Origin: Zhenpiania hominis
GTDB taxonomy: Bacteria > Bacillota > Clostridia > Peptostreptococcales > Anaerovoracaceae
NCBI RefSeq assembly: GCF_014333425.1
Contig: NZ_JACRYT010000002.1
Coordinates: 258,160-322,159, forward strand
Direction: 5' to 3'
DNA: 64,000 nucleotides
Part shown: piece by piece, positions 8,189-17,367 of the stretch
How positions within the stretch are numbered: position 1 is the first letter of the stretch
How the letters are laid out: the number at the start of each line of letters is the position of its first letter
The notes under the pieces: model-generated
Seen by the model: the letters and a program-made list of their open reading frames with translations, nothing else
Databases searched by the model: none
Told to the model about the DNA's origin: nothing
Position numbers and translations under genes: made by a program

Positions 8189-8527
8189 TTATTTCAGGGC
8201 CGCCAATGCCGAGAGGATATGCTCCGCCGCCTCCCACAGCTTTTCCTGTCCCTGCCGCAGATCTTCCAGGTCGGCATCATAGATGCGCCCCGTCTCATGG
8301 ACGCGCCGGGTGAGCTGGTTTAGGTTGTTGCTGCTCCGGCGCAGCAGAGATACCATCTCCTGAAGCTCCGGCAATTCCAGACGGACCACATACCCATCCA
8401 GGGCCATCTTCCGCAGATAGGCCGCCATGTTCTGTGTGCCGAGCTGGGCCATCTTTGCCTCGATCAGATCCCTTTCCTCCGGCGTGACGCGGAATTTCAG
8501 TTGGATTTCCCGTTCCCGGTTCGCCAT
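8189..8527 (-). CDS. MobC-like relaxosome accessory protein (ICE copy)
   Basis: This encodes 112 residues from the ATG at 8527. It has an N-terminal ribbon-helix-helix-like region (IQLKFRVTPEERDLIEAKM), and the MobC hallmark of an Asn-rich helix, LLRRSSNNLNQLTRR. Proteins of this family bind oriT and help the relaxase open it. The gene begins just after the DUF3849 gene and ends at a strong terminator. The nested element at 35728-36126 has a second, different MobC, so the two relaxosomes are probably separate. Confidence 0.8.
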   Translation of the reverse strand: MANREREIQLKFRVTPEERDLIEAKMAQLGTQNMAAYLRKMALDGYVVRLELPELQEMVSLLRRSSNNLNQLTRRVHETGRIYDADLEDLRQGQEKLWEAAEHILSALAALK

Positions 8528-8528
8528 A

Positions 8529-9338
8529 TCAACGCTCCGCCTCTTTCTTCCTGGCCGGGGCAGAGCGCCGGGGAGCCGCCGGAGCCTTTTGCAGTTTCTC
8601 CCGGACAGAGGGCTTTTCCCGTTCCCCGGCAAGCTGCCGTACCTGCTTCAGAAACAGGTCGGTCAGGCCGGGGTTGCAGCGGTCCACCACCAGATACTCG
8701 CTGTGCCGGTCCTGGGGACTGCCTTCCGGCAGGGGCATCGTGCTGGCCCATGCCTTATTGTCGCGGGAGATGCGCCCATCCCATTCCTTATGCCGGACCG
8801 TGTTGGCCAGCACATACTGTACCCGGTCCGCCCCGAACTGTTCTAATACATCGTTCACAGCGGCTTCGGCATCCAGACGGTTATTGCTGTAATGGCGGCT
8901 GATTGCCTGCTCGATGGCCTCCTTGCAGGCATGACTTGCCTGAAATGAAGCGTTGTATTGTTCCATCTCTCCATGCTCGGACGCATACGCCGCCGAATGG
9001 GGATAGAGGGGCATGTTTTTCAGTTTTTCCTGGGCCTGATATAGCTCGTTGGCCCTGGTTTCGATGGTGTCCCGGATCACATCCATGTAGCTGGTTTCCA
9101 GCTTCTCAAAGTCCTTGTAAACATCGGCCAGCGGCGTGGGTGAAGCCAAGAGCGCCTTTGTCTGGGCCTCGGTCAGCTCCAATTCCTCCATGCACATCAC
9201 GATGTCCTCCCGGACCGTGTACTCGTAGGCATGGTTCAGGACCTCCGCCGCAGGCTGGCCTTTCAGCCAGTCGCGGTACTTGTCCTGTTCAGCAGCCATC
9301 TTCTCATAAAGGGCTGTCAGCATTTCTTCCTGTGTCAT
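8529..9338 (-). CDS. DUF3849-domain protein of ICE backbone
   Basis: This encodes 269 residues. The C-terminal half contains the DUF3849-type block (HYSNNRLDAEAAVNDVL, then YVLANTVR and DGRISRDNKAWA). The N-terminal 110 residues are helical and acidic. A basic Pro/Ala/Lys tail ends the protein. Function is unknown, but the family travels with methylase-helicase proteins like the one encoded directly upstream (gap two bases), which suggests a shared role in handling transferred DNA. Confidence 0.7.
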   Translation of the reverse strand: MTQEEMLTALYEKMAAEQDKYRDWLKGQPAAEVLNHAYEYTVREDIVMCMEELELTEAQTKALLASPTPLADVYKDFEKLETSYMDVIRDTIETRANELYQAQEKLKNMPLYPHSAAYASEHGEMEQYNASFQASHACKEAIEQAISRHYSNNRLDAEAAVNDVLEQFGADRVQYVLANTVRHKEWDGRISRDNKAWASTMPLPEGSPQDRHSEYLVVDRCNPGLTDLFLKQVRQLAGEREKPSVREKLQKAPAAPRRSAPARKKEAER

Positions 9339-9340
9339 GG

Positions 9341-12300
9341 TTATCGCACCTCCTCATGGGTTTTGGATTTTTTGTCTGCCGCTCTCGGCGGCATGGGACG
9401 GCGAAGCCCCTCCAGGACGGAGGGGCGTGTGCTTTTGGCAACGATGGTTTCCTGCTGGCCGGGGGCCTTGCTGTCAATGTTGAGCAGTGTGTCCAGCTCT
9501 GTAAGCCGGGTCGATTTCTCCCGCAGCTCATCCTCATAAGGGAAGGGCCTGCCGACTTCTTCCTTTGCGGCGGCCTGTTGCTGGTAGAGGTTATCAAGCT
9601 GGGCTTTCACGCTTTCTAACCGCTGGGGCATCTGCGTCAGGGCATTGTCGATGCGGGTCAGGTTGCCGCGCGGGTCTGCGCCCAGGGTGGCCTGATGGGT
9701 CATCTGGCCTTTCAGTTGCAGGGTATATTCCTGGCGGAAGGCATCAAAGGACACCGACATGGCGAAGCCCCGGTAACTTCCCACCTGGACCGGCTCGGCG
9801 TTTTTCACTTCCTTACAGGCATCCAAAAGGGCGGCACCGGCGTTCTCCTTATCGGTGAGGGTATCGCCCCGCACCTCCATCCCGGCAAAGCTGTCCGCCG
9901 GGTGGGGATGGGCGGCCAGTGTTCCCATATCTGCCTCAAGCCCCTTGATGAAGCCTTTGTGTTTTTCGATTTGCTTCGGGAAGTATTTCAGCAGGTTATC
10001 CTCCATCTGGTACTGCTTGCTCTGATGGTCGGCCTTCATCAGTTTCAGGCGGGACACATCCACATCCAGGTCCATGCGCTCCTTGATGCGGGGGTCCCCG
10101 GCGCACAGGGCCTTGATCTCGGCAAAGGAGAGCGCCGTTTCGTCCACATCATCACAGCTTCGCACCGGCGATTTCGAGGACATGATCTGGCTGATGAATT
10201 TCTGCTTGTTCTCCACCGTCTGCCAGAGGTATGCGTCAAAGGTCCCCTCGGTCACATAGCGGAATACATGGACCTTTTCATTCTGGTTGCCCTGGCGCTC
10301 AATGCGGCCCTTCCGCTGGGCCAGGTCGCCGGGCCGCCAGGGGCAGTCCAGGTCATGCAGCGCCACAAGGCGGTCCTGCACATTGGTCCCGGCTCCCATC
10401 TTTTGGGTACTGCCGAGCAAAACGCGCACCTGGCCGGTACGGACTTTAGAAAACAGCTCCTTTTTCCGCACTTCGGTATTGGCCTCATGGATAAACGCGA
10501 TCTGTTCGGCAGGCATCCCCTGGGCGATGAGCTTCTGCCGGATGTCCTCATACACCGTAAAGGCCGGTTCCGGCTCCGGCAGCGGCACCGCATCTTCCAG
10601 GGCGTGCAGGGTCGGATTGTCCAGTGCCTTCGCCACCTTTCTGGCGGGACTCGCCTGGGGTGTGGAAATATCGCAGAAAACGAGCTGTGTCAGCTTATCA
10701 GCCTGCCCGTCCCGCCAGATCTGCATGATATTATCCACACACTGATTGACCTTGGTTCCCGGCTCATCCGGCAGCAGCGGGTTGATGATCCGCTGGTCCA
10801 GCCCCAGCTTGCGGCCATCGCTGGTAATCTTGAGCATATTGTCCTCCCTGGGGTCAATGCTTCCGCCGTGTACTTTGGCCGCCCGCTCGGAGAGGGCCTT
10901 CACCATTTCTTTCTGATGTTCGGTGGGCTGGGCCACGATGTTGTGGTATTCCACCTCCGGGGTGGGAAGATGGAGCTGGTCGGCGGTCTTGATGTCCGCG
11001 ATCTCTTTGAACAGGTTCATCAGCTCCGGCAGGTTGAAGAACTTGGAAAAGCGGGTCCTGGCCCGGTAGCCGGTCCCTTCCGGGGCAAGCTCCAAAGCGG
11101 TCACTGTCTCCCCGAAGCGGCTGGCCCAGCAGTCAAAGTGCGCCATGCCCAGCTCCTGAAGCCGGTCATATTGAAGATACCGCTGCATGGTGTAAAGCTC
11201 CGTCATACTGTTGGAAACCGGCGTGCCGGTGGCAAAGATAACGCCCCGGCTGCCCGTGATCTCATCCATATAGCGGCACTTGGCAAACATATCGCTGGAT
11301 TTCTGCGCGTCCGTAGTAGAGAGGCCCGCCACATTCCGCATCTTGGTATAGAGGAACAGGTTTTTGTAGTTGTGCGCCTCGTCCACAAAGAGCCGGTCCA
11401 CGCCGAGCTGTTCAAAAGTTACCACATCATCCTTGCGGCCTTCCGCTTGCAGCTTTTCCAGCCTGGCCTCCAGGGATTTCTTGGTCCGTTCCAACTGTTT
11501 CACCGTGAAGCGTTCCCCGCCGCTGGACTCCACCTCGGAGATGCCCTCGGTGATTTCCCATATCTGTTCCCGCAAAAGCCGCTCCTGGCGTTCCTTGCTG
11601 ATGGGGATTTTCTCAAACTGCGAGTGTCCGATAATGATGGCATCATAGTCGCCGGTGGCGATCCGAGCGCAGAACTTCTTGCGGTTGTGCTTCTCAAAGT
11701 CCTTTTTGGTTGTCACCAGGATATTGGCCGAGGGGTACAATCGCAGGAACTCCGAAGCCCACTGTTCGGTCAGGTGGTTCGGGACCACAAAAAGGGATTT
11801 CTGGCACAGCCCCAGGCGTTTGGCCTCCATCGCGGCAGCCACCATCTCAAAGGTCTTGCCCGCGCCCACTTCATGGGCCAGCAGCGTGTTGCCGCCGTAC
11901 AGCACATGGGCAATGGCGTTTTTCTGATGCTCCCGCAGGGTGATGGACGGGTTCATGCCGCCAAAGACGATATGGCTGCCGTCATACTCGCGGGGCCTGG
12001 TACTGTTCATTTCTTCATTGTACTGGCGCACCAATGCCTGCCGCCGCTGTGGGTCCTTCCAAATCCAGTCCTTAAATGCCTCCCGGATGGCCTGCTGTTT
12101 CTGCGCGGCCAGGGTGGTTTCCTTGGCATTTAATACCCGGCGCTCTTTTCCGTCCGCATCCTCCACCGTGTCATAGATACGGACATCCCGCAGGTTCAGG
12201 CTGTCCTCCAGGATTTTATAGGCGTTGGCCCGGTTGGTCCCGTAAGTGGTGTAGGCGGCCACATTGTTGTAGCCCACAGAGTTTTTCCCCGTCACCTGCC

Positions 12301-15300
12301 ATTCGGCGGTGTAAGGGACATACTTCACCTCGATTACATCCCGCAGATAGGGCGGGGTCTTAAAAGTCTCGTACATAAACTGCTGGATGTATTCTTTGTC
12401 AATCCAGGTCGCACCCAGCTGCACCTCAATCTCAGAGGCATCCAGGTCCTTGGGCTGGGCGGCGGTAAGCGCCTCCACATTGACGGAAAACGCCGGATCG
12501 CGCTCTGCCGCCCGCTGTGCCTGGCGCAGCTTCTGCCGGACATTGCCGGACAGGTATTCATCGGCGGTCACATAATGGGGCGTTCCGTCCGGCTCCGTAA
12601 TCCCCGGCACCTGGAAGATCACGCACCGCAGTTCCTCGGCCAGCTCGTCCCCGGTCCTGCCGGTGAGCGAAGCCATATAGCCCATATCCACACAGGCTTT
12701 CTCCGAAATGGAGACTGCCAGGGCTTCGGCAGCGGTGTCCACAGAGGCCACCGCCTCATGGGGCTTAATGGTCCGCTTGGTGAACATATCCGCCTTGCGT
12801 TCCAGCCTGCCATCCTCGTCCAGCACTTCCAGCGCACAGAGCAGGTAATAGCTGCTGTCATCGGCAAAGGCCAGCCGGTTCGCCCGGTCATTGATAAGGC
12901 CGTACTTGGCAGAAAAGGCATCATAGAGCCGGTTCAGCTCCGCCATCTGTTCCCGGATAGCGGCATCCGGCATGGCGGCGTTCATTTCCAGGTCGATGAG
13001 CCGCTGCACACAGTCCCGCAGCTCCACCAGCCCCTTGATGCGGGCCTCGGCGGTGGCGTTTAAGTCAGGGCGCACCATGCGGCTGTTTTCCCGGTAGTAC
13101 ACCGCGCCATCGACCACCGTGTAAGAATAGTTTTTCACATCCGGGTCTGCCGGGAGGGAGGTGTCGATGTCCTCGCCTTCGCCTAGATCCGGCAGCTCGG
13201 CTTCGGTATAGCGGCCCTGGATATGCTGCATCGCTTCACGGAGCTGCTGTTCCAGGTCTGCGCCATCCCTCGGATTGCAGACGAGCTGGGGGCCAAACGG
13301 CCCGGTCACAATATCCAGGTCGCCCAGCACCATTTCCGGGTGGGTACGGAAGTAGCGGTTCATGGTCACATGGTCGTGTCGTTCCCGCCCGTCCTTATCC
13401 GTATAAGTGTTTGTGCGTAACAGGTCTGTCTCCACCCATTCCGGCAGCGGCTCGCCCTGCATCCGGGGAACCTCCCGCTTTTGCAGGAAAACAATGTCCA
13501 TCGCAATATCTGTCCCGGCATTGGCCCGGAAGGTGGTGTTCGGCAGGCGGACCGCGCCCAGCAGGTCGCAGCGCCGGGCCATATACTCTCTGGCGTGCGC
13601 GTCCTTTTTATCCATCGTGCCGCCGCTGATGCCGTTGGAAGTGATAAAGGCGATGATACCGCCTGCCCGCACCTTGTCGATGGTCTTGGCAAAGAAGTAA
13701 TCGTGGATCAGCAGGTTGTGCCGGTCATAGGGCCGGTCACTCACCCGGTAGTTGCCAAACGGCACATTTCCGATGGCAAGGTCAAAAACGCCATCCGGGT
13801 ACTGCGTTTTCTCAAAGCCGTTGACCTCGATGCGGGCATTGGGATAGAGCTGGCGGGCGATACGCCCGGTGATGCTGTCCAGCTCCACGCCGTACAGCTT
13901 GCTTTCGCTCATGCTCTCCGGGAGCATCCCGAAGAAGTTGCCCACGCCGCAGGACGGTTCCAGAATGTTGCCGCTGTGAAAGCCCATCTGCTCCACGGCC
14001 TCATAAATAGCGCGGATCACCATAGGGCTGGTGTAGTGGGCGTTCAGGGTGGAGGCCCGCGCCGCCTCATATTCCTCCGGGGTCAAAAGCTCCTTCAGCT
14101 CGGCATACTCCTTGGCCCAGGCAGTTTTGGACGGGTCGAAAGCCTCCGGCACGCCGCCCCAGCCCACATACCGGGACAGCACTTCCTGCTGTTCCGGGCT
14201 GGCCTGCTGGCCCGCCGCTTCAAGCTCCTTCAACAGCCGGATGGCGGTGATATTGGCCTGATATTTGAGCCTCGGCCCGCCTTCCCCCAGGTGATCGTCC
14301 GTGATGCGGAAGTTCTGCCCGGTTCGGCGGGGCTGGTCCGTGTTTTCCTGATGGTCAGTCTGCTCCGCAGATGGGGCCGGTTCCGGCGGCGTGGGTTCCG
14401 GCTCATCTACGCGCAGCCGTTCCACCACCACATCATAGGGAAGTCCGTTTTTGTCCCCCGGATAGACCGTTACCGGCTCAGAAGTAATTTCCGGCGCAAG
14501 GTTTTCTTTTTCCTCCGGCGTGAACAGTCCGGCGTTTCGTTCATCCTGGCGCAGCCAGGTTTCAAACTGTTCCCGGCTGATGACATCATAGCTCCAGGCA
14601 TAAGGCCCGGTGTAGATGCGGACCGTTGTATCTTCAATGGCATCAATCGTGCCGGTGATGGGGTGGTCGGGCGCAGGGAGCGTCACAGGGTCGCCCACCT
14701 GGTAGGACGGGGTTCCTTCCAGGGGAGGTGTGTGCCGCTCTGCGAAGCCTTCCGGGTCCTGAAAGAAGCCGTCCTGCTCCTTCACATACAGCCCCCGCAG
14801 AAGCGGTGTGAGTTCCTCCCAGCGGTATGCCAGGGTAGCAAGTTTTCGTTCCTCATGATCCAGGATCTCCACCTCAACGCTGGTGGTGAAGGTGCGGTAG
14901 TCCGCTATATCCCCGGTCGCAAGGTCCATCGTCTCCACACGCCCGGAATATAGCTCAGAAAGCCGCTTGGCGATTTTGGTGTTGCCCTCGCCATCCCGCA
15001 GCCAGCGGGAAATGTACTCCTTGTCCTGCCAGGTAAACAGGCCGGAAGTCAGCACTTCCCGCAGGTCCTGGTCCGCTTTCTCCGGGTCAGTGGAAAGAAA
15101 CTCGGTAATGGGGCCGTTTCTCAGGTCGTTTTTCAGAAGCTGCTCAAACCGCTCCCGGCTCTCGGCCCGGAAGATGGGGTAAGCCATACCGGAAGGAAGA
15201 AGCTGTACCGTATCTTCCCGAAGCTCCGTGATCTGGTACTCCTGATTTTCCAGGTAGACCGTATCGCCTTCATGGTAGACCGGCGCGGCAGGGTCATAGA

Positions 15301-17134
15301 CCTTTTCCTCTGGGATGGCCTGCTGGATGGCCTCGTATTCCTCATCGGAAACGGTAATGTCGATCTCATGGGTCGGCTCCCCGTTCCCGATGGTAATGGT
15401 GTCTCCCTCGCGGGTGACAGGCTGACCGGATAAGTCCGACACAGGCGGCTCCGGCCCAGGCTCGGTGCGTTCCTCGGCTGCGATGGTCTCCACATCCTGC
15501 ATCACCTGCTGGATGAAAGGGTCATTGTCCAGCTTTTCCGGGTCCGCCACCTGGCCGTCCACGATCCCGCGCTCGGCCAGGGCCTCCCGGATGGCGATAG
15601 GGTCGATGTTGTCAAAACGATCCTGTTCCACTTCGGTATAGAACCGATCTTCCTTGATGAGCTGGGCGATCCGGCGCTGTACTTTGGGCCACGGCACATC
15701 GCCCGCCGCGCCATCCGCTGTGACGGGAAAGGCGGGCAGCGCATCGCCGTATTCCTGCCGCAGCCAGGCGGCGGTGTCCTTTTCACGGGCATGGTCCTTC
15801 ATATAGCGGGCAACCGCGTGTTTGCTTTCGATATTGCCGTTCCATTCCTGGATGGCGGCATCAATGTCGGCCTGGGTAAGCGCCCGGCGAGGGGCCGCCG
15901 GTGCTGGCGGGGCCGGTTCCGGCTCCGGGACAGCAGAAGGACCAGACGCAAAAACGCCTGGCCCTTCATCAATCCGCCGTATTTGTTCCTGTTCCGAGGG
16001 GAACAGGGTTAGCTGTATATAAGCTCCGTCAGAAGGATTTCCTCCGCCTGGGCTTTGCAGTTGTTCATCAGCCCCACCCAGGTCATCGGATCGCGGGCTT
16101 TCAATTCCTCCGTCACGCCCGCTGCCTGCATCAGCTCCGGCATCATCTGCTCCAGACGCCGGTTCATGGTCTGCTCGATCTCGTTCAGGTGCGGGTACAG
16201 TTTCCCGTTCACCATCATGGCGTTGAACAGGACCGGCCGATGCTCCTTCAGATAATCCCGGCGCATCCTCCCGTACCGGCCCAGGGGTTTCGTTTCTTCC
16301 AGCTTCAGGTCGGGGATCAGATAATCTCCGTTCTTGGTGTAAGTCAGGTTGTTCTCCATGTGTGACGCTCCTTTCCGCGAATTTGGCTCGTTCATAGTTT
16401 TGGATGGTAATGCCGATCTGCCGCAGCACCTGCTGGTTGCTCTGGCTGACCGCCGTTCCCAGGGCGGCCACCGCCTCCGGGGTGTTGAAATCGAAGATAC
16501 TTAAAAAGTCCTCATGGTCGAAGTAGCCTTCCGGCTCCAATCCACACCGGGACAGCAGCGAGTAGGTAATGCTGACCGTTGCGGCATTTCTGAACTGCAC
16601 TCCGATGTTAAATTCATCATAGCCGTCCAGAAAGCTCCCGTCAACGATGTCGAGGATGTCCCGCTTGTGTTCCACCCAATACTCGCTGACAAGCTGGGCC
16701 GCGATGCTTTCAAGCTGTTCCGCCAGGTTGTTTTCCGGCGGCGCGCCAAACCGCTCGGTGAGCGCCTGGGCCACCGCCGCCTCATGCTCCGGGCGAAGCT
16801 CCCACAGGAAGGGATGGCGTGAATTTTTCCGCAGGCCGGTGTCGGAAATGTCGAACACATACCGAAGCCGGGGCTTTTCGCGGGAATTGTCCACAAGAGC
16901 GATGCCCTTGGAGCCGCGCCGCACATACCGGCGCATGGTGTCGTTCCAGAGGTCATATTCCGCACAGGCCGTTGCGTCCGGGCGCTGGGCGAAGATCATA
17001 AGCTGCTCGTGGAAGGGGTACTTATACAGCCGGGAGGCGGTGGTGAGAAATGCCGTCCATCTCTGCCAGCTATCCGTCAGGTGTGTGGCGGTGTAGCTGG
17101 CCATCGCAGAATAAAATTCCAGGTTACTCATCAT
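9341..17134 (-). CDS. Giant ICE protein with N6-methylase-like and SNF2-like helicase domains
   Basis: About 2597 residues, starting at the tandem ATGATG (17134/17131) that overlaps the end of the preceding gene. The order is: an N-terminal ICE-specific region, a Pro/Glu/Gly-rich linker (about 247-375), more linker domains, a Rossmann-type methylase core (ILEPSCGVGNFFG, then AIGNVPFG in place of NPPF near 1120), and a superfamily 2 helicase. Helicase motif I is HEVGAGKTFEM near 1755, motif II VDEAHNYKN near 1920, and motif VI RIERQGNQ near 2260. A coiled coil closes the protein. Such proteins are thought to protect or remodel incoming ICE DNA. The variant methylase motif leaves methylation activity uncertain. 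The linker region contains a second gene in another frame (16009-16359). Confidence 0.88.
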   Translation of the reverse strand: MMSNLEFYSAMASYTATHLTDSWQRWTAFLTTASRLYKYPFHEQLMIFAQRPDATACAEYDLWNDTMRRYVRRGSKGIALVDNSREKPRLRYVFDISDTGLRKNSRHPFLWELRPEHEAAVAQALTERFGAPPENNLAEQLESIAAQLVSEYWVEHKRDILDIVDGSFLDGYDEFNIGVQFRNAATVSITYSLLSRCGLEPEGYFDHEDFLSIFDFNTPEAVAALGTAVSQSNQQVLRQIGITIQNYERAKFAERSVTHGEQPDLHQERRLSDPRPEAGRNETPGPVREDAPGLSEGASAGPVQRHDGERETVPAPERDRADHEPASGADDAGADAGSGRDGGIESPRSDDLGGADEQLQSPGGGNPSDGAYIQLTLFPSEQEQIRRIDEGPGVFASGPSAVPEPEPAPPAPAAPRRALTQADIDAAIQEWNGNIESKHAVARYMKDHAREKDTAAWLRQEYGDALPAFPVTADGAAGDVPWPKVQRRIAQLIKEDRFYTEVEQDRFDNIDPIAIREALAERGIVDGQVADPEKLDNDPFIQQVMQDVETIAAEERTEPGPEPPVSDLSGQPVTREGDTITIGNGEPTHEIDITVSDEEYEAIQQAIPEEKVYDPAAPVYHEGDTVYLENQEYQITELREDTVQLLPSGMAYPIFRAESRERFEQLLKNDLRNGPITEFLSTDPEKADQDLREVLTSGLFTWQDKEYISRWLRDGEGNTKIAKRLSELYSGRVETMDLATGDIADYRTFTTSVEVEILDHEERKLATLAYRWEELTPLLRGLYVKEQDGFFQDPEGFAERHTPPLEGTPSYQVGDPVTLPAPDHPITGTIDAIEDTTVRIYTGPYAWSYDVISREQFETWLRQDERNAGLFTPEEKENLAPEITSEPVTVYPGDKNGLPYDVVVERLRVDEPEPTPPEPAPSAEQTDHQENTDQPRRTGQNFRITDDHLGEGGPRLKYQANITAIRLLKELEAAGQQASPEQQEVLSRYVGWGGVPEAFDPSKTAWAKEYAELKELLTPEEYEAARASTLNAHYTSPMVIRAIYEAVEQMGFHSGNILEPSCGVGNFFGMLPESMSESKLYGVELDSITGRIARQLYPNARIEVNGFEKTQYPDGVFDLAIGNVPFGNYRVSDRPYDRHNLLIHDYFFAKTIDKVRAGGIIAFITSNGISGGTMDKKDAHAREYMARRCDLLGAVRLPNTTFRANAGTDIAMDIVFLQKREVPRMQGEPLPEWVETDLLRTNTYTDKDGRERHDHVTMNRYFRTHPEMVLGDLDIVTGPFGPQLVCNPRDGADLEQQLREAMQHIQGRYTEAELPDLGEGEDIDTSLPADPDVKNYSYTVVDGAVYYRENSRMVRPDLNATAEARIKGLVELRDCVQRLIDLEMNAAMPDAAIREQMAELNRLYDAFSAKYGLINDRANRLAFADDSSYYLLCALEVLDEDGRLERKADMFTKRTIKPHEAVASVDTAAEALAVSISEKACVDMGYMASLTGRTGDELAEELRCVIFQVPGITEPDGTPHYVTADEYLSGNVRQKLRQAQRAAERDPAFSVNVEALTAAQPKDLDASEIEVQLGATWIDKEYIQQFMYETFKTPPYLRDVIEVKYVPYTAEWQVTGKNSVGYNNVAAYTTYGTNRANAYKILEDSLNLRDVRIYDTVEDADGKERRVLNAKETTLAAQKQQAIREAFKDWIWKDPQRRQALVRQYNEEMNSTRPREYDGSHIVFGGMNPSITLREHQKNAIAHVLYGGNTLLAHEVGAGKTFEMVAAAMEAKRLGLCQKSLFVVPNHLTEQWASEFLRLYPSANILVTTKKDFEKHNRKKFCARIATGDYDAIIIGHSQFEKIPISKERQERLLREQIWEITEGISEVESSGGERFTVKQLERTKKSLEARLEKLQAEGRKDDVVTFEQLGVDRLFVDEAHNYKNLFLYTKMRNVAGLSTTDAQKSSDMFAKCRYMDEITGSRGVIFATGTPVSNSMTELYTMQRYLQYDRLQELGMAHFDCWASRFGETVTALELAPEGTGYRARTRFSKFFNLPELMNLFKEIADIKTADQLHLPTPEVEYHNIVAQPTEHQKEMVKALSERAAKVHGGSIDPREDNMLKITSDGRKLGLDQRIINPLLPDEPGTKVNQCVDNIMQIWRDGQADKLTQLVFCDISTPQASPARKVAKALDNPTLHALEDAVPLPEPEPAFTVYEDIRQKLIAQGMPAEQIAFIHEANTEVRKKELFSKVRTGQVRVLLGSTQKMGAGTNVQDRLVALHDLDCPWRPGDLAQRKGRIERQGNQNEKVHVFRYVTEGTFDAYLWQTVENKQKFISQIMSSKSPVRSCDDVDETALSFAEIKALCAGDPRIKERMDLDVDVSRLKLMKADHQSKQYQMEDNLLKYFPKQIEKHKGFIKGLEADMGTLAAHPHPADSFAGMEVRGDTLTDKENAGAALLDACKEVKNAEPVQVGSYRGFAMSVSFDAFRQEYTLQLKGQMTHQATLGADPRGNLTRIDNALTQMPQRLESVKAQLDNLYQQQAAAKEEVGRPFPYEDELREKSTRLTELDTLLNIDSKAPGQQETIVAKSTRPSVLEGLRRPMPPRAADKKSKTHEEVR
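16009..16359 (-). CDS. tnpV: TnpV-family protein encoded inside the giant gene in another frame
   Basis: This encodes 116 residues, starting MENNLTYTKNGDYLIPDL at 16359, with GAAAGGAG ideally placed upstream. The protein is a good TnpV match: GDYLIPDL, PLGRYGRMRRDYLKEHRP, LYPHLNEIE, MTWVGLMNNCKAQAEEI and a final ELIYS. TnpV is a small protein of unknown role found in Tn4451-like elements. It lies wholly within the methylase-helicase gene on the same strand but in a different frame. In that frame the big protein reads only low-complexity Gly/Pro/Glu/Arg/Asp residues, so TnpV looks like the constrained frame here. Confidence 0.8.
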   Translation of the reverse strand: MENNLTYTKNGDYLIPDLKLEETKPLGRYGRMRRDYLKEHRPVLFNAMMVNGKLYPHLNEIEQTMNRRLEQMMPELMQAAGVTEELKARDPMTWVGLMNNCKAQAEEILLTELIYS

Positions 17135-17366
17135 AGGCATTGTCCTCGCTGTCAAAATCCGGGTACAGTTCCAGCTCGGCAAATGCTTCATCGGTCATGG
17201 CGGACAGCTTTTTTAGGGCAGAGTCGGTAAGTTCTAAAAGCTCCGTCTCATCTGCGCCCAGGTAGCCGCGCATCTCGGTAAGGGCCTCGATCAGCTCCTG
17301 GCGGGTCCCGTCCCCGGAATTGTAAATGCACATCAGGTTGATTTCTTCAAAGGTAAAGTTGTTCAT
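17124..17366 (-). CDS. Transposon-transfer assisting protein (TTRAP family)
   Basis: This encodes 80 residues, MNNFTFEEINLMCIYNS onward, acidic and fully helical, matching the TTRAP family of Tn1549/Tn5397-type elements. It contains EMRGYLGADETELLELTDSA, a hallmark stretch. The last codons overlap the start of the giant gene (ATGATGAGTAA), so the two are translationally coupled. The family name implies aid in transfer, but a mechanism is not known. Confidence 0.8.
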   Translation of the reverse strand: MNNFTFEEINLMCIYNSGDGTRQELIEALTEMRGYLGADETELLELTDSALKKLSAMTDEAFAELELYPDFDSEDNAYDE

Positions 17367-17367
17367 A

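Noticed and set aside
9695..12133. 812-codon plus-strand frame opposite the methylase-helicase gene
   Set aside because: His/Leu/Gly-rich translation without domains; the minus strand carries clear helicase motifs over the same bases.
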